DNA from: Agrostemma githago
Taxonomy: Eukaryota > Streptophyta > Magnoliopsida > Caryophyllales > Caryophyllaceae
Length of the DNA: 64,000 nt
NCBI GenBank assembly: GCA_958450325.1
Contig: OY288259.1
Location: forward strand, 28,328,734 to 28,392,733
Direction: 5' to 3'
Shown: positions 52,518-63,054 of the stretch, in pieces
Position numbering within the stretch: the stretch's first letter is position 1
Layout of the letters: the number at the start of each line of letters is the position of its first letter
Made by a program: the position numbers and the translations under genes
The notes under the pieces: generated by a model
What the model saw: only the letters and a program-made list of their open reading frames with translations
What the model was told of the DNA's origin: nothing
The model's database searches: none

Positions 52518-55162
52518 TGTGGACATGACATAGGTCCACCGCGACGCGGCCACGCGTGGGTTTGGGGAGGCGAATGAATCTCCATATGAGAATGGATCGA
52601 ATTGAAATTTAGGTCTATGTGGAGTCGCCACCGAATTTTGTGGTTATTCGGAACCATTCGAGCCCACTCTATGTCGTAGTGGTCCGTATACAAAATACGG
52701 CCCATTTCCGATGTCAGAGTTTATTGGGCTCGTCCCTTTGCATTTGATACCGATACCGACATTATCGAATATCGTGTATTGAATGACTCTCGTGCGCCAA
52801 CGGTTCCGGGCATCCGGAAACCGAGGTTCTGAGTAAGGGGTGAGGGTACGTGTTGGGAAGCCCACAAAGGACACCCAACCCCGCCCGCACATTAGCGGCC
52901 TCTACTAAGAATTCGAATGACTTTCCAATACGCGCGTTAGTAAAACGGGAAAAAATGCAAACATTGTTTTTCCTAGGCATGTGAATGAAACTGAAAAAAA
53001 TGGGTTTCTATGTCAATTTAATGTAATTAATTCTACGTCAAAGTGGAATTTTAGCATGTGGGTTCATTTAGTATAATAAACGAACAATAATTAAATTGAC
53101 AAAAGAAATAACAAACGCGTTAGTAACGATGTGATGAAATAACGAATAATAACGGTTTGTGCAAATGATAAATGAGATGAAAAGATGCAAATATGATGAT
53201 GTATGTTTTGAAAAGATAGTATACACGTGATTAATTATGCACGTGTTGACCTAAGTCGTGAAATACTATCGGGTTTAGAAAATAGAATGATGTACGATTT
53301 ATTGTGTTAATCGTTATGAGGCTACTCGATCGAATGGTCGACGGACTCTATCGAGTAGACCCGTAAAAGACGATTCTGCTTTGCGTTATGGACCGTACTC
53401 GGCCGAGTTATTGACCAACTCGGTCGAGTACGTAGCCACTCGACCGAGTCACTGTGAGACTCGATCGAGTAGGCATCGTAAAAGGCATTCTGATTGGATT
53501 TTAGGGTGTCACTCGATCGAGTGACTAAGGCACTCGGTCGAGTGGCTCCTGTACGAATTTGGTTCGTTTGCAATTTAATTGTTGATTTTGAAATTGCTTT
53601 TGATTTTTGAGAGTTCGACGATTTTACCGAATCGGACATAAATATTGCATAATTTATGTTTGACTTGGTTTTTTATAAATCGCGAATTTTGTTGAACCGA
53701 ATATAAATATTGTTGAATTTATACCCGATTCTAAATTTGGAGTACTCGTTGTATCCCATATTCGATTATTTGAATCGATATAGGATATTAGAGTGAAATA
53801 GAAAAAAAAAATTAATTTTAGTCGCTTTAAATTAATTATCGTGATATGAATAAATCACGTTAATTAATTCATGTGACTTGATTGTTAGATTCGATATCCA
53901 ATTATGGAATTGGTATCGAATCTAAAATTGACGCTTTAATTGAATAAAAACTTGATTCCCTCGACTTCTCCGACATCAAAATAAATCCCTAGGGATTGTG
54001 ATGTCGGATCCGTGTCAACGGGTTTCGACCGTTATTAAAATTGATTTTTAAAGAAATTGATGGATGAAGATTATTGATGATGATGACGAGAAATAATAAC
54101 GAATTGTTGTTTAAGTTAATTTATCTGAATAATCAAATTGTCGGGGTATCGGGATAAGCGACCGACGACGCGTGTGCAGTACACTTGTATATGCGGTTTT
54201 CCTTATCCCGGTATCCCTCTTATTCGACACAAATCGATAAATATTTTAATGCTTTGATATTAGTAGTATTATCGATATTATGACGCAACGAACGAAATGA
54301 ATAAAAAAACGAAAAAAAGATGGAGAAAAAGGAGACGGACGACGAAGAGAGAAAGGGAAGAAAAGAGAGGGTTTTGACACCCTCAACCTACATGTTCTTG
54401 TCTAGGTGCGGACTCGTAACCGTGGCTTTAACACAAGAGTCTTCGAGGTTTTATGTAGGTTAAGTTATGGTGGCTCGGGATTGATTCCTAAATCTAGGTT
54501 TAGGGTTTTTGCTAGTGTAGAATTGCTAGGGTTTGATTAGGGTTTGTAAAAAGACGTAGTATGTGTGTGTGTAGGGTTGCTCTAGGGTTTTTTTTAGGGT
54601 TGTGAAAAGTTGTGTTATGTGTTGCATGGGAGTTGCTTATAAGGCATGGCTAGGGCACCGGTTTAGGGTTACTCGACCGAGTATGGGGCTAACTCGGTCG
54701 AGTGGCCCGTGAAGCCTGCAGCCGGGCTCAAAACAAGCCCACTCGATCAAGTGGGTGGGTCACTCGATCGAGTGGCCCTGTCAGGTTGTACGGGTCCATC
54801 ATTTTGGACCTTGACTTTGGGTGTTTGATGAGTTTTATGTTTGACTTGGACTTTTGAGGATTGTATGGCTGTTTTGTGTGTCTCGGAAACGACTTTGACC
54901 GGGGTTGACCCAATGGTGAAAAGTCGGTTTTATTTTCGGTGTCGGTTTCGGCCCAAATTAGTCTTGTTTGACTCGGAATTATCCACTGGGCCTGGATTTG
55001 AGGTCCGTTTGGTGAGATTTGTACTCCGTAAGTGTGTTAGCCAACGATTAAAGGATTTGAGCCCGTATCCGAGCGCATAGAAACACGTTAGCGTCCGATC
55101 ATCATCGGGTGTTTTTTGGAAACAGCCATAGACACCTGGCGGTCAAAATGCGGGTGTCTACA
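52518..55162 (-). mobile_element. Tat-type LTR 2 (shared, middle of array)
   Basis: 2645 bp, plus-strand ends TGTGGACATG and GTGTCTACA. A polypurine tract adjoins its 5' end (55163-55176) and a primer-binding site its 3' end (52497), so it is shared by both internal regions. Promoter palindromes at 54671-54776; the TATA region reads TTATAAG instead of CTATATAAG because two bases are missing near 54640. Confidence 0.9.
53325..53545. repeat. Second palindrome cluster, Tat LTR 2
   Basis: Same eight ACTCGRYCGAGT-type palindromes as 24683-24905. Confidence 0.85.
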
Positions 55163-56533
55163 GAGCCCCCACTCTGACTGAGGCTTGGATAAGGCGAAAG
55201 TCAGAGTATCTACCAAGCCCGTTAAGACCTGGTAGACTTCCGGTCAGGTCGTTTATAGTCCGTTGGACTCGCGTGAAGGGCTCGCCAGCCGCAAGACAGA
55301 AATCATACCTGAGCTTGATGATTGTACTCCGTGGGGAATTTCGGCTTGTCGCGTATGCCCTGGGTGTGCCTGTGTGTTGGCCCATCCCGTGCTATCCCGG
55401 AAAATGCTGCTGGGGAGATTTGATGATTTGCATGTCTTTGCTTGAGTCGTACCTGTATAAGTCACATAAAAATGTATGCAACACGTACGTAGTAAAATGA
55501 CTCGTGCTGGGGAAAATGATTTTTGAAGTTTTTTGAAATTTTGAATTTGAAATCCTGAAAGCAATCACGAGCTAGGTTTTCAAAATGGGAAGGGGTAGAA
55601 AAGAAATTCGCAGTTTAAATAGACTGAAAGCTGACCTTGTCGAAAAAGATCTTTTTTCAAATGACTAAATTTTGCAAATTTCAAAGTGGAATTTGAAGAG
55701 AGGGGCCTACCGGCAGACTCGACTCTGGACACGACAGGACGAGTTGACTGACACGGACTGGACTCTCTAAGGGTTGGACCGTGACTCGATAAGGGTGTGG
55801 GCCGCCTAACAAGACTCTTAAGTCGCGCTATCCTGTAGCCTAGGCGAGTGGCAACACGGTCGCACATCGAAATGGGATAGATATGCTGTGGGGGGATTGC
55901 AGTAGCCTGTAATGAGACTGTTTTAGTCTGGTGTCCTTCTGGATTTCCTATTTTAGAATACATTTCCAAAGTGGGTATTGCCTCGAGTCCTGGCAGATTC
56001 TTGTCTTCGACTGAGTCGAGTACTAGGAGACACTACAGAAAGGAGGCGAGATTTTGAAAGTATTTATCTGGATTTTGTGAGTGGATGGAGATCTTTTGTC
56101 TAAGAAAAGCCCCCAAGACGACAAAGCTAGCTGCTGAGAACATGACAGTGTCGTGACCGGAATGATAGTACTTTTTGAAATGTGGGTGTCAATGTGGGTG
56201 GTTGTGCCTCTGTTGAAAGGCTGCCTACGTATTCACCGTGCGGTGAAATCAAACCATGCCGTAGTTTAGTGGATTGAAAGATATATCATGGTGCCTAAAC
56301 TAATAGGACTTTGTGTGTAACTAGCCATAACGACGGTGCAGGCTAGGTGCATTCCCAGTGATGTCTTGATCAAAGGGCTTAAATGATTAGGATATTAATC
56401 CTGTGACTGTGAGCGTTTTCCGGGGTAGCCCCCAGAGGTGGTGTGAACTATTTGGGCATGTTCTATGCCGATCGCAAGTTGAGTTCCCGTGCTTGGGGTT
56501 GGTAACTGGTTTGGATGAGAGGAATTGGGACGG

Positions 56534-56706
56534 GATTTTAACGAGTTTTGCTCTCGGGGATTTTAGCGAGTTTTGATCTCGGGGATTTTAACGAGTTTTG
56601 CTCTCGGGGATTTTAACGAGTTTTGCTCTCGGGGATTTTAACGAGTTTTGCTCTCGGGATTTTAACGAGTTTTGTTCTCGGGATTTTAACGAGTTTTGTT
56701 CTCGGG
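56534..56706. repeat. Minisatellite, 24-26 bp unit (copy B, unbroken)
   Basis: Seven tandem units of GATTTT plus AACGAGTTTTGCTCTCGGG with minor changes. It is the empty-site counterpart of the Athila C insertion point. Confidence 0.93.
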
Positions 56707-57000
56707 ATTTGATGTATTTGGGAATGTGGTGCTAGGAAGTAAATGGCCTTGATGACTCGAAATCTGGAGCTCGGTTCTGTGGAGCTGAGGCTTCGATAGC
56801 CGGTTTGATAATGAAGTATCTGGTTTCGATGTCTGGCCCTAATTGTTAGGGGTATTCTATGGAGCTTGAATCTTCAGAATTCCGGGCTGTCTCTGGCCTG
56901 GGTCTCGGGAAGGTCTTGAGGGTTGTAATGTGGGAAGCCTAGATGTGGTGTTAGCTGACCAGCTTGATTGTCACTCCCCTATTGGATGGTATTGATAATT

Positions 57001-57135
57001 TTGAATTTGACCGTACTACGGTCAAAGGATTTTCACTTGAGTTGACCGTTGACCACGGTCATGGGTTTTGATAATTTTGACCGTACCCAGGTCGTGGGGC
57101 TTTCACTTGAATTGACCGTTGACCACAGTCATGGG
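57001..57135. repeat. Diverged 70-bp tandem repeat rich in TTGACC
   Basis: Two copies of a unit with CACTTGAGTTGACCGTTGACC and GATAATTTTGACCGTAC. About seven TTGAC cores, the WRKY W-box core, in 135 bp. The same in copy A at 49622-49760. A pyrimidine tract with two copies of TTTTGGCCTTTTGCTTTTTT follows (57165-57297). Confidence 0.6.
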
Positions 57136-57727
57136 TATTCTGAATTTTTTGATGATGGCTTGCTTTTTGTTTTGGCCTTTTGCTTTTTTTTTTCTCACGA
57201 ACTTTCGATTTTTTTTTTTTTTTTCCAGTTTTCTTTTTTTTTTCTGGCCTGTTTTTTTTTTGTTTTGGCCTTTTGCTTTTTTTTTTTTTGCCGGTCAGAC
57301 CAACACCTAAGGTAGGGATTGGTTAGTCTTATTGGAGGAGTGTTTTATTGTGGGAAATGGGCTTGCCTCCCTTCTTGAACCCAAACTAGGAGATTACCTA
57401 GATTTGTCATAGGATTCGATACCGCTCCTGTTACGGGTAGTTATGTGGTTTTTCTATACCAGACACGGAGTAGGTAAAAGGAAAACATGGGCTCGGTTTC
57501 TTGCAGTCATTATAGATGTGCCTATAATAGTCACGTGCACGTGCTCACAGTGTATGATGATGTTCATCATGTTCTCGGAAACACATAAGGAAAGTATATA
57601 TGAGAAAGAATATTGAAAGCTGATTTTATTGAATTTTGAAAAAGAGGACAGAATACAACTGACTCTGACTCTCTCTTTGACTTTGACTTTGGAATAGAAC
57701 ATCCTAGACTCAGACTCAGACTCGGAC

Positions 57728-58404
57728 TTAAATCAAATCCGGACTCTTGGGTGCATGAAAGGTAGATTGGATGCTTTGGTCATCGGGCCCTGTGTAGTCC
57801 ACGAGGGGCTTTGCAAGTGACAGTGTTTCCAAAACGGGAGTCTTCCCGGCATCGAGGAAGTCTTGAATGAGGTGTTTCAGCTTCCAGCATTGTTCTGTAT
57901 CGTGTCCCCTCCCCCTGTGGAATTTGCAGTAATGCTCGGCGTTCCATGCTTTGGAACGTTTCTCCATAGGTGGGTCGGCGGTTGGGCCTATAGGTAGCTC
58001 TAGGCCCTCGGAACCAACTTCTGGAAAGCGACGGTGTAGGACATATCCAAGTGGGTAAATGTCCTTTCCTTTGACTGGTTCTTGATTTTTGGAGAGGTTA
58101 CTTGAGGGTTACCTCTCTCGGCCTTGCCATCTTGAGGGTATCGGCCAGTTTCGTAAGATTGTTCACCCTTCAAATGGCTCGGTTGGGTGATCGCCTGCCT
58201 TGCCCGCTCTAGCTGTGTTAGACGAGATCGGGTTCTTGCAAGGTCTTCTTCAATGGTGGTTACCCTGGAACTTAGGTTATCTAGGGCAGTATTGATTTTC
58301 GAGAAGATGTTGTTAATGGAGCAAGATAGCATAAGCATACTCCCCTGGATATCCTCTTTCTTGACGGCGTGGGATTTGTTGTGGTTTGGTAGCGTCTCGT
58401 TCAT
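57728..58404 (-). pseudogene. Tat-type Gag remnant, frameshifted (copy B)
   Basis: Same structure as 50343-51019: coiled coil from ATG at 58404, THLDMSYTVAFQKLV, then the same one-base frameshift and the CKFHRGRGHDTEQC knuckle ending at 57728. The identical break in both copies shows that it predates the duplication or is tolerated. Confidence 0.75.
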
Positions 58405-58656
58405 AGGGTCCCTGATCGGAAGAAACGACGGGTGTTAGAACTCGCCTAAACTCGGCTTTGCGCAAGAGAGAGAGTCAAACTACACACGGCCCGGGGTGAC
58501 GAGTCGACAAAGACTCTCGACTCGGGATACCTGAATGTTGACCTAGACGAGGTAACGACCGCAAATTAGACTCGAGCCGGAGAAGGGTGAGTCCGAAAAT
58601 GGGGCGACCATGTTTGACCTGGGTTAGACCCTCCTAAGACGAGTATGTAGGGTACG

Positions 58657-58742
58657 ATTCTCGGAGTGACTGTGATTAATCACTCCGTCGGAGAATAGCC
58701 CCCAATGTGAAACTAAGGACTTAGATGGTGTGGCATCTAAGT
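58657..58742 (-). other. Leader hairpins of Tat element, copy B
   Basis: 58657-58696 as in copy A. 58719-58742 has perfect 9-bp arms ACTTAGATG and CATCTAAGT with loop GTGTGG (plus-strand reading). Confidence 0.55.
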
Positions 58743-59884
58743 GACTCAAAGGTGGGTTATGTGAGACACGTGTAAGACATGACCTTTAGGGCAACCGTGA
58801 TCGATCGCCCTGCTAAGGGGTGGCTCCCAAGTGGGATCGATAATTTTGTTAAGACTCGAGTGTTGGACGAGTGACCCTTAGACGTAAGGACCACGAGCCT
58901 TTTGTTATAGGGCTATGCCTTGTAAAAGGTTGACTCGGAAAAGACACCTAGACGGGTGACTTGTGCAAGGTGGGCCTCTCTTAGAATTCGGCGTGTGGGT
59001 CGAGTCCTGTTTGAAGGAAGGTCCTCGTGATACATCCCCAGACTTTTAGACTCGAGTGTGTGGACGGGCCTTCCTTTGTAGGAGTATGTCCTACGTAGGT
59101 GGGCCTTGCCTTAGTCTAATAAGGTAGACTGGGATAGGGAAGAAACTGTTGATGTATGATCGACAGAGTTTCGACGCTACGGAACTAGACAACTTAAGAC
59201 ACGACCCGACACTGCTAAATATGGGAAGTCCTAAGGAGAAGAAGGTTTTGAAAATTTATTGTTTTGAAAAAGGACCGAGTGGACTCGGTGAATGGCCCAA
59301 ATTTTAGAAAAAAAAAAAGACGAAAAGTCATTGGGCCACGGGTTTTGAAAGTTAGAAAGTATTTTCGAGTTTTGAATCGGGCAGCATACCGTCTAGAAAA
59401 TAGGCTATTTTGAGTAAAATCATAAGTCCTAAATTCGGTATGTGTCCCGGGATTTGAAATTGAATAGTTTGAAAAAGATGCAATCTTTGAAAAAAGACGG
59501 TTTTTGAAAACGACTCGGAAACCAAGTAGCACGTAGTCACACAAGCATTATAACGACGCCATGTATGCTCTATACTAAGTCTCGGTCGGTCTATAAGGGG
59601 TCTATACCAGTGTACATAGTCTAGACGTTGATCGAGACGGACTTCCTAAGTCGAGTTGATCTTAGAACATGCCGCGAAACCCACTCGAATCGACTATGGA
59701 CACCTTTTGACATATCCATATTGGAGTATATCAACGGTATAGTGGGACGTCGGTCGCGAGTACCGGCCTGGGAAAATATGGGTTATGCATGAACCGTAGA
59801 ACTAAAACGCGTATTGTATTCGTCAAACGATTTCTATTCGAGTCTCACCCTGAGGATGCCGATGGTAAGTCACGCATCAGTTAA

Positions 59885-59902
59885 TCCCCAGCGGAGTCGC
59901 CA
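59885..59902 (-). other. Primer-binding site of Tat element, copy B
   Basis: TGGCGACTCCGCTGGGGA on the minus strand, identical to copy A, 3 nt from LTR 3. Confidence 0.7.
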
Positions 59903-59905
59903 AAT

Positions 59906-62566
59906 TGTGGACATGACATAGGTCCACCCCGATGCGGCCACGCGTGGGTTTGGGGAGGCGAATGAATCTCCATATGAGAATGGATCGAATTGAAATTTAG
60001 GTCTATGTGGAGTCGCCACCGAATTTTGTGGTTATTCGGAACCATTCGAGCCCACTCTATGTCGTAGTGGTCCGTATACAAAATACGGCCCATTTCCGAT
60101 GTCAGAGTTTATTGGGCTCGTCCCTTTGCATTTGATACCGATACCGACATTATCGGATATCGTGTATTGAATGACTCTCGTGCGCCAACGGTTTCGGGCA
60201 TCCGGAAACCGAGGTTCTGAATAAGGGTGAGGGTACGTGTTGGGAAGCCCACAAAGGACACTCAACCCCGCCCGCACATTAGCGGCCTCTACTAAGAATT
60301 CGAATGACTTTCCAATACGCGCATTAGTAAAACGGGAAAAAATGCAAACATTGTTTTTCCTAGGCATGTGAATGAAACTGAAAAAAATGGGTTTCTATGT
60401 CAATTTAATGCAATTAATTCTACGTCAAAGTGGAATTTTAGCATGTGGGTTCATTTAGTATAATAAACGAACAATAATTAAATTGACAAAAGAAATAACA
60501 AACGCGTTAGTAACGATGTGATGAAATAACGAATAATAATGGTTTGTGCAAATGATAAATGAGATGAAAAGATGCAAATATGATGATGTATGTTTTGAAA
60601 AGATAGTATACACGTGATTAATTATGCACGTGTTGACCTAAGTCGTGAAATACTATCGGGTTTAGAAAATAGAATGATGTACGATTTATTGTGTTAATCG
60701 TTATGAGGCTACTCGATCGAATGGTCGACGGACTCTATCGAGTAGACCCGTAAAAGACGATTCTGCTTTGCGTTATGGACCGTACTCGGCCGAGTTATTG
60801 ACCAACTCGGTCGAGTACGTAGCCACTCGACCGAGTCACTGTGAGACTCGATCGAGTAGGCGTCGTAAAAGGCATTCTGATTGGATTTTAGGGTGTCACT
60901 CGATCGAGTAACTAAGGCACTCGGTCGAGTGGCTCCTGTACGAATTTAGTTCGTTTGCAATTTAATTGTTGATTTTGAAATTGCTTTTGATTTTTGAGAG
61001 TTCGACGATTTTACCGAATCGGACGTAAATATTGCATAATTTATGTTCGACTTTGTTTTTTATAAATCGCGAATTTTGTTGAACCGAATATAAATATTGT
61101 TGAATTTATACCCGATTCTAAATTTGGAGTACTCGTTGTATCCCATATTCGATTATTTGAATCGATATAGGATATTAGAGTGAAATAGAAAAAAATAAAT
61201 TAATTTTAGTCGCTTTAAATTAATTATCGTAATATGAATAAATCACGTTAATTAATTCATGTGACTTGATTGTTAGATTCGATATCCAATTATGGAATTG
61301 GTATCGAATCTAAAATTGACGCTTTAATTGAATAAAAACTTGATTCCCTCGACTTCTCCGATATCGAAATAAATCCCTAGGGATTGTGATGTCGGATCCG
61401 TGTCAACGGGTTTCGACCCTTATTAAAATTGATTTTTAAAGAAATTGATGGATGCAAGATTATTGATGATTATGATGACGAGAAATAATAACGAATTGTT
61501 GTTTAAGTTAATTTATCTGAATAATCAAATTGTCGGGGTATCGGGATAAGCGACCGACGACGCGTGTGCAGTACACTTGTATATGCGGTTTTCCTTATCC
61601 CGGTATCCCTCTTATTCGACACAAATCGATAAATATTTTAATGCTTTGATATTAGTAGTATTATCGATATTATGACGCAACGAACGAAATGAATAAAAAA
61701 ACGAAAAAAAGATGGAGAAAAAGGAGACGGACGACGAAGAGAGAAAGGGAAGAAAAGAGAGGGTTTTGACACCCTCAACCTACATGTTCTTGTCTCGGTG
61801 CGGACTCGTAACCGTGGCTTTAACACAAGAGTCTTCGAGGTTTTATGTAGGTTAAGTTATGGTGGCTCGGGATTGATTCCTAAATCTAGGTTTAGGGTTT
61901 TTGCTAGTGTAGAATTGCTATGGTTTGATTAGGGTTTGATTAGGGTTTTTAAAAAGACGTAGTATGTGTGTGTGTAGGGTTGCTCTAGGGTTTTTTTTAG
62001 GGTTGTGAAAAGTTGTGTTATGTGTTGCATGGGGGTTGCTTATATAGGCATGGCTAGGGCACTGGTTTAGGGTTACTCGACCGAGTATGGGGCTAACTCG
62101 GTCGAGTGGCCCGTGAAGCCTGCCGCCGGGCTCAAAACAAGCCCACTCGATCGAGTGGGTGGGTCACTCGATCGAGTGGCCCAGTCAGGTTGCACGGGTC
62201 CATCGTTTTGGACCTTGACTTTGGGTGTTTGATGAGTTTTATGTTTGACTTGGACTTTTGAGGATTGTATGGCTGTTTTGTGTGTCTCGGAAACGACTTT
62301 GACCGGGGTTGACCCAATGGTGAAAAGTCGGTTTTATTTCCGGTGTCAGTTTTGGCCCAAATTAGTCTTGTTTGACTCGGAATGATCCACTGGGCCTGGA
62401 CTTGAGGTCCTTTTGGTGAGATTTGTACTCCGTAAGTGTGTTAGCCAAAGATTAAAGGATTTGAGCCCGTATCCGAGCGCATAGAAACACGTTAGCGTCC
62501 GATCATCATCGGGTGTTTTTTGGAAACTGTCATAGACACCTGGCGGTCAAAATGCGGGTGTCTACA
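59906..62566 (-). mobile_element. Tat-type LTR 3 (5' LTR of Tat array)
   Basis: 2661 bp, plus-strand ends TGTGGACATG and GTGTCTACA. Promoter: CACTCGATCGAGTG palindromes and relatives at 62076-62182, then minus-strand CTATATAAG (62039-62047). Second palindrome cluster at 60713-60925. As the 5' LTR with an intact TATA box it would drive the array. Confidence 0.92.
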
Positions 62567-62571
62567 AAACC
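62567..62571. repeat. Right target-site duplication of Tat array (AAACC)
   Basis: AAACC follows LTR 3 and also occurs at 23935-23939 next to truncated LTR 1, separated from it by GAGA. Confidence 0.55.
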
Positions 62572-63054
62572 CTTTCAATTTCTCGCATGTTTAGGGAAGA
62601 TAATGTTTGCATAAGCATTTTCATCGTTCAACTAACGCGCGTATTAGAAAGTCTTTCGATATCTTAGTAGAGGCCGCTAATGTGCGGGCAGGTTGGGTGT
62701 CATTTAAAGGCTTCCCAACACGTACCCTCACCCCTTACTCAGAACCTCGGTTTCCGGATGCCCGAAACCGTTGGCGCACGAGAGTCATTCAATACACGAT
62801 AACCGGTAGTGACGATATCGGTATTGCAATGCAAAGGGACGAGCCCAATAAACTCTGACATCGGAAATGGGCCGTATTTTGTATACGGCCTACTACGACA
62901 TAGAGTGGGTTCGAACGGGCCCGAACTCCCACAAAGTTCGGTGGCGACTCCACTTCGATTTAAATTTCAATTCGATCCATTCTCATATGAAGATTCATTC
63001 GCGTCCCCAAACCCGCGCGTGGCCGTGTCGAGGTGGACCTATGTCATGTCCGCA
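62567..63054 (+). mobile_element. Right part of older Tat-like LTR Y, plus strand
   Basis: Diverged reverse-complement copy of the terminal part of the Tat LTRs (compare 59906-60370), ending CATGTCCGCA where others end CATGTCCACA. No primer-binding site follows, so this is a 3' or solo LTR. The Tat array interrupts it. Confidence 0.75.

Larger units (their letters stand above)
55163..59905 (-). mobile_element. Tat element internal region B
   Basis: Uninterrupted 4.74-kb internal region. In element direction: primer-binding site (59885-59902), 1.5-kb leader with hairpins, broken gag (58404-57728), long non-coding 3' region with TTGACC cluster and minisatellite, polypurine tract (55163-55176). 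No protease, reverse transcriptase or integrase frame, so non-autonomous. Confidence 0.88.

Noticed and set aside
6153..62566. All repeated units being assembly duplications
   Set aside because: Copies differ by substitutions, unit-number changes, a private CACTA insertion and private stop codons, so they are not exact duplicates. Only long reads can fully exclude local misassembly.
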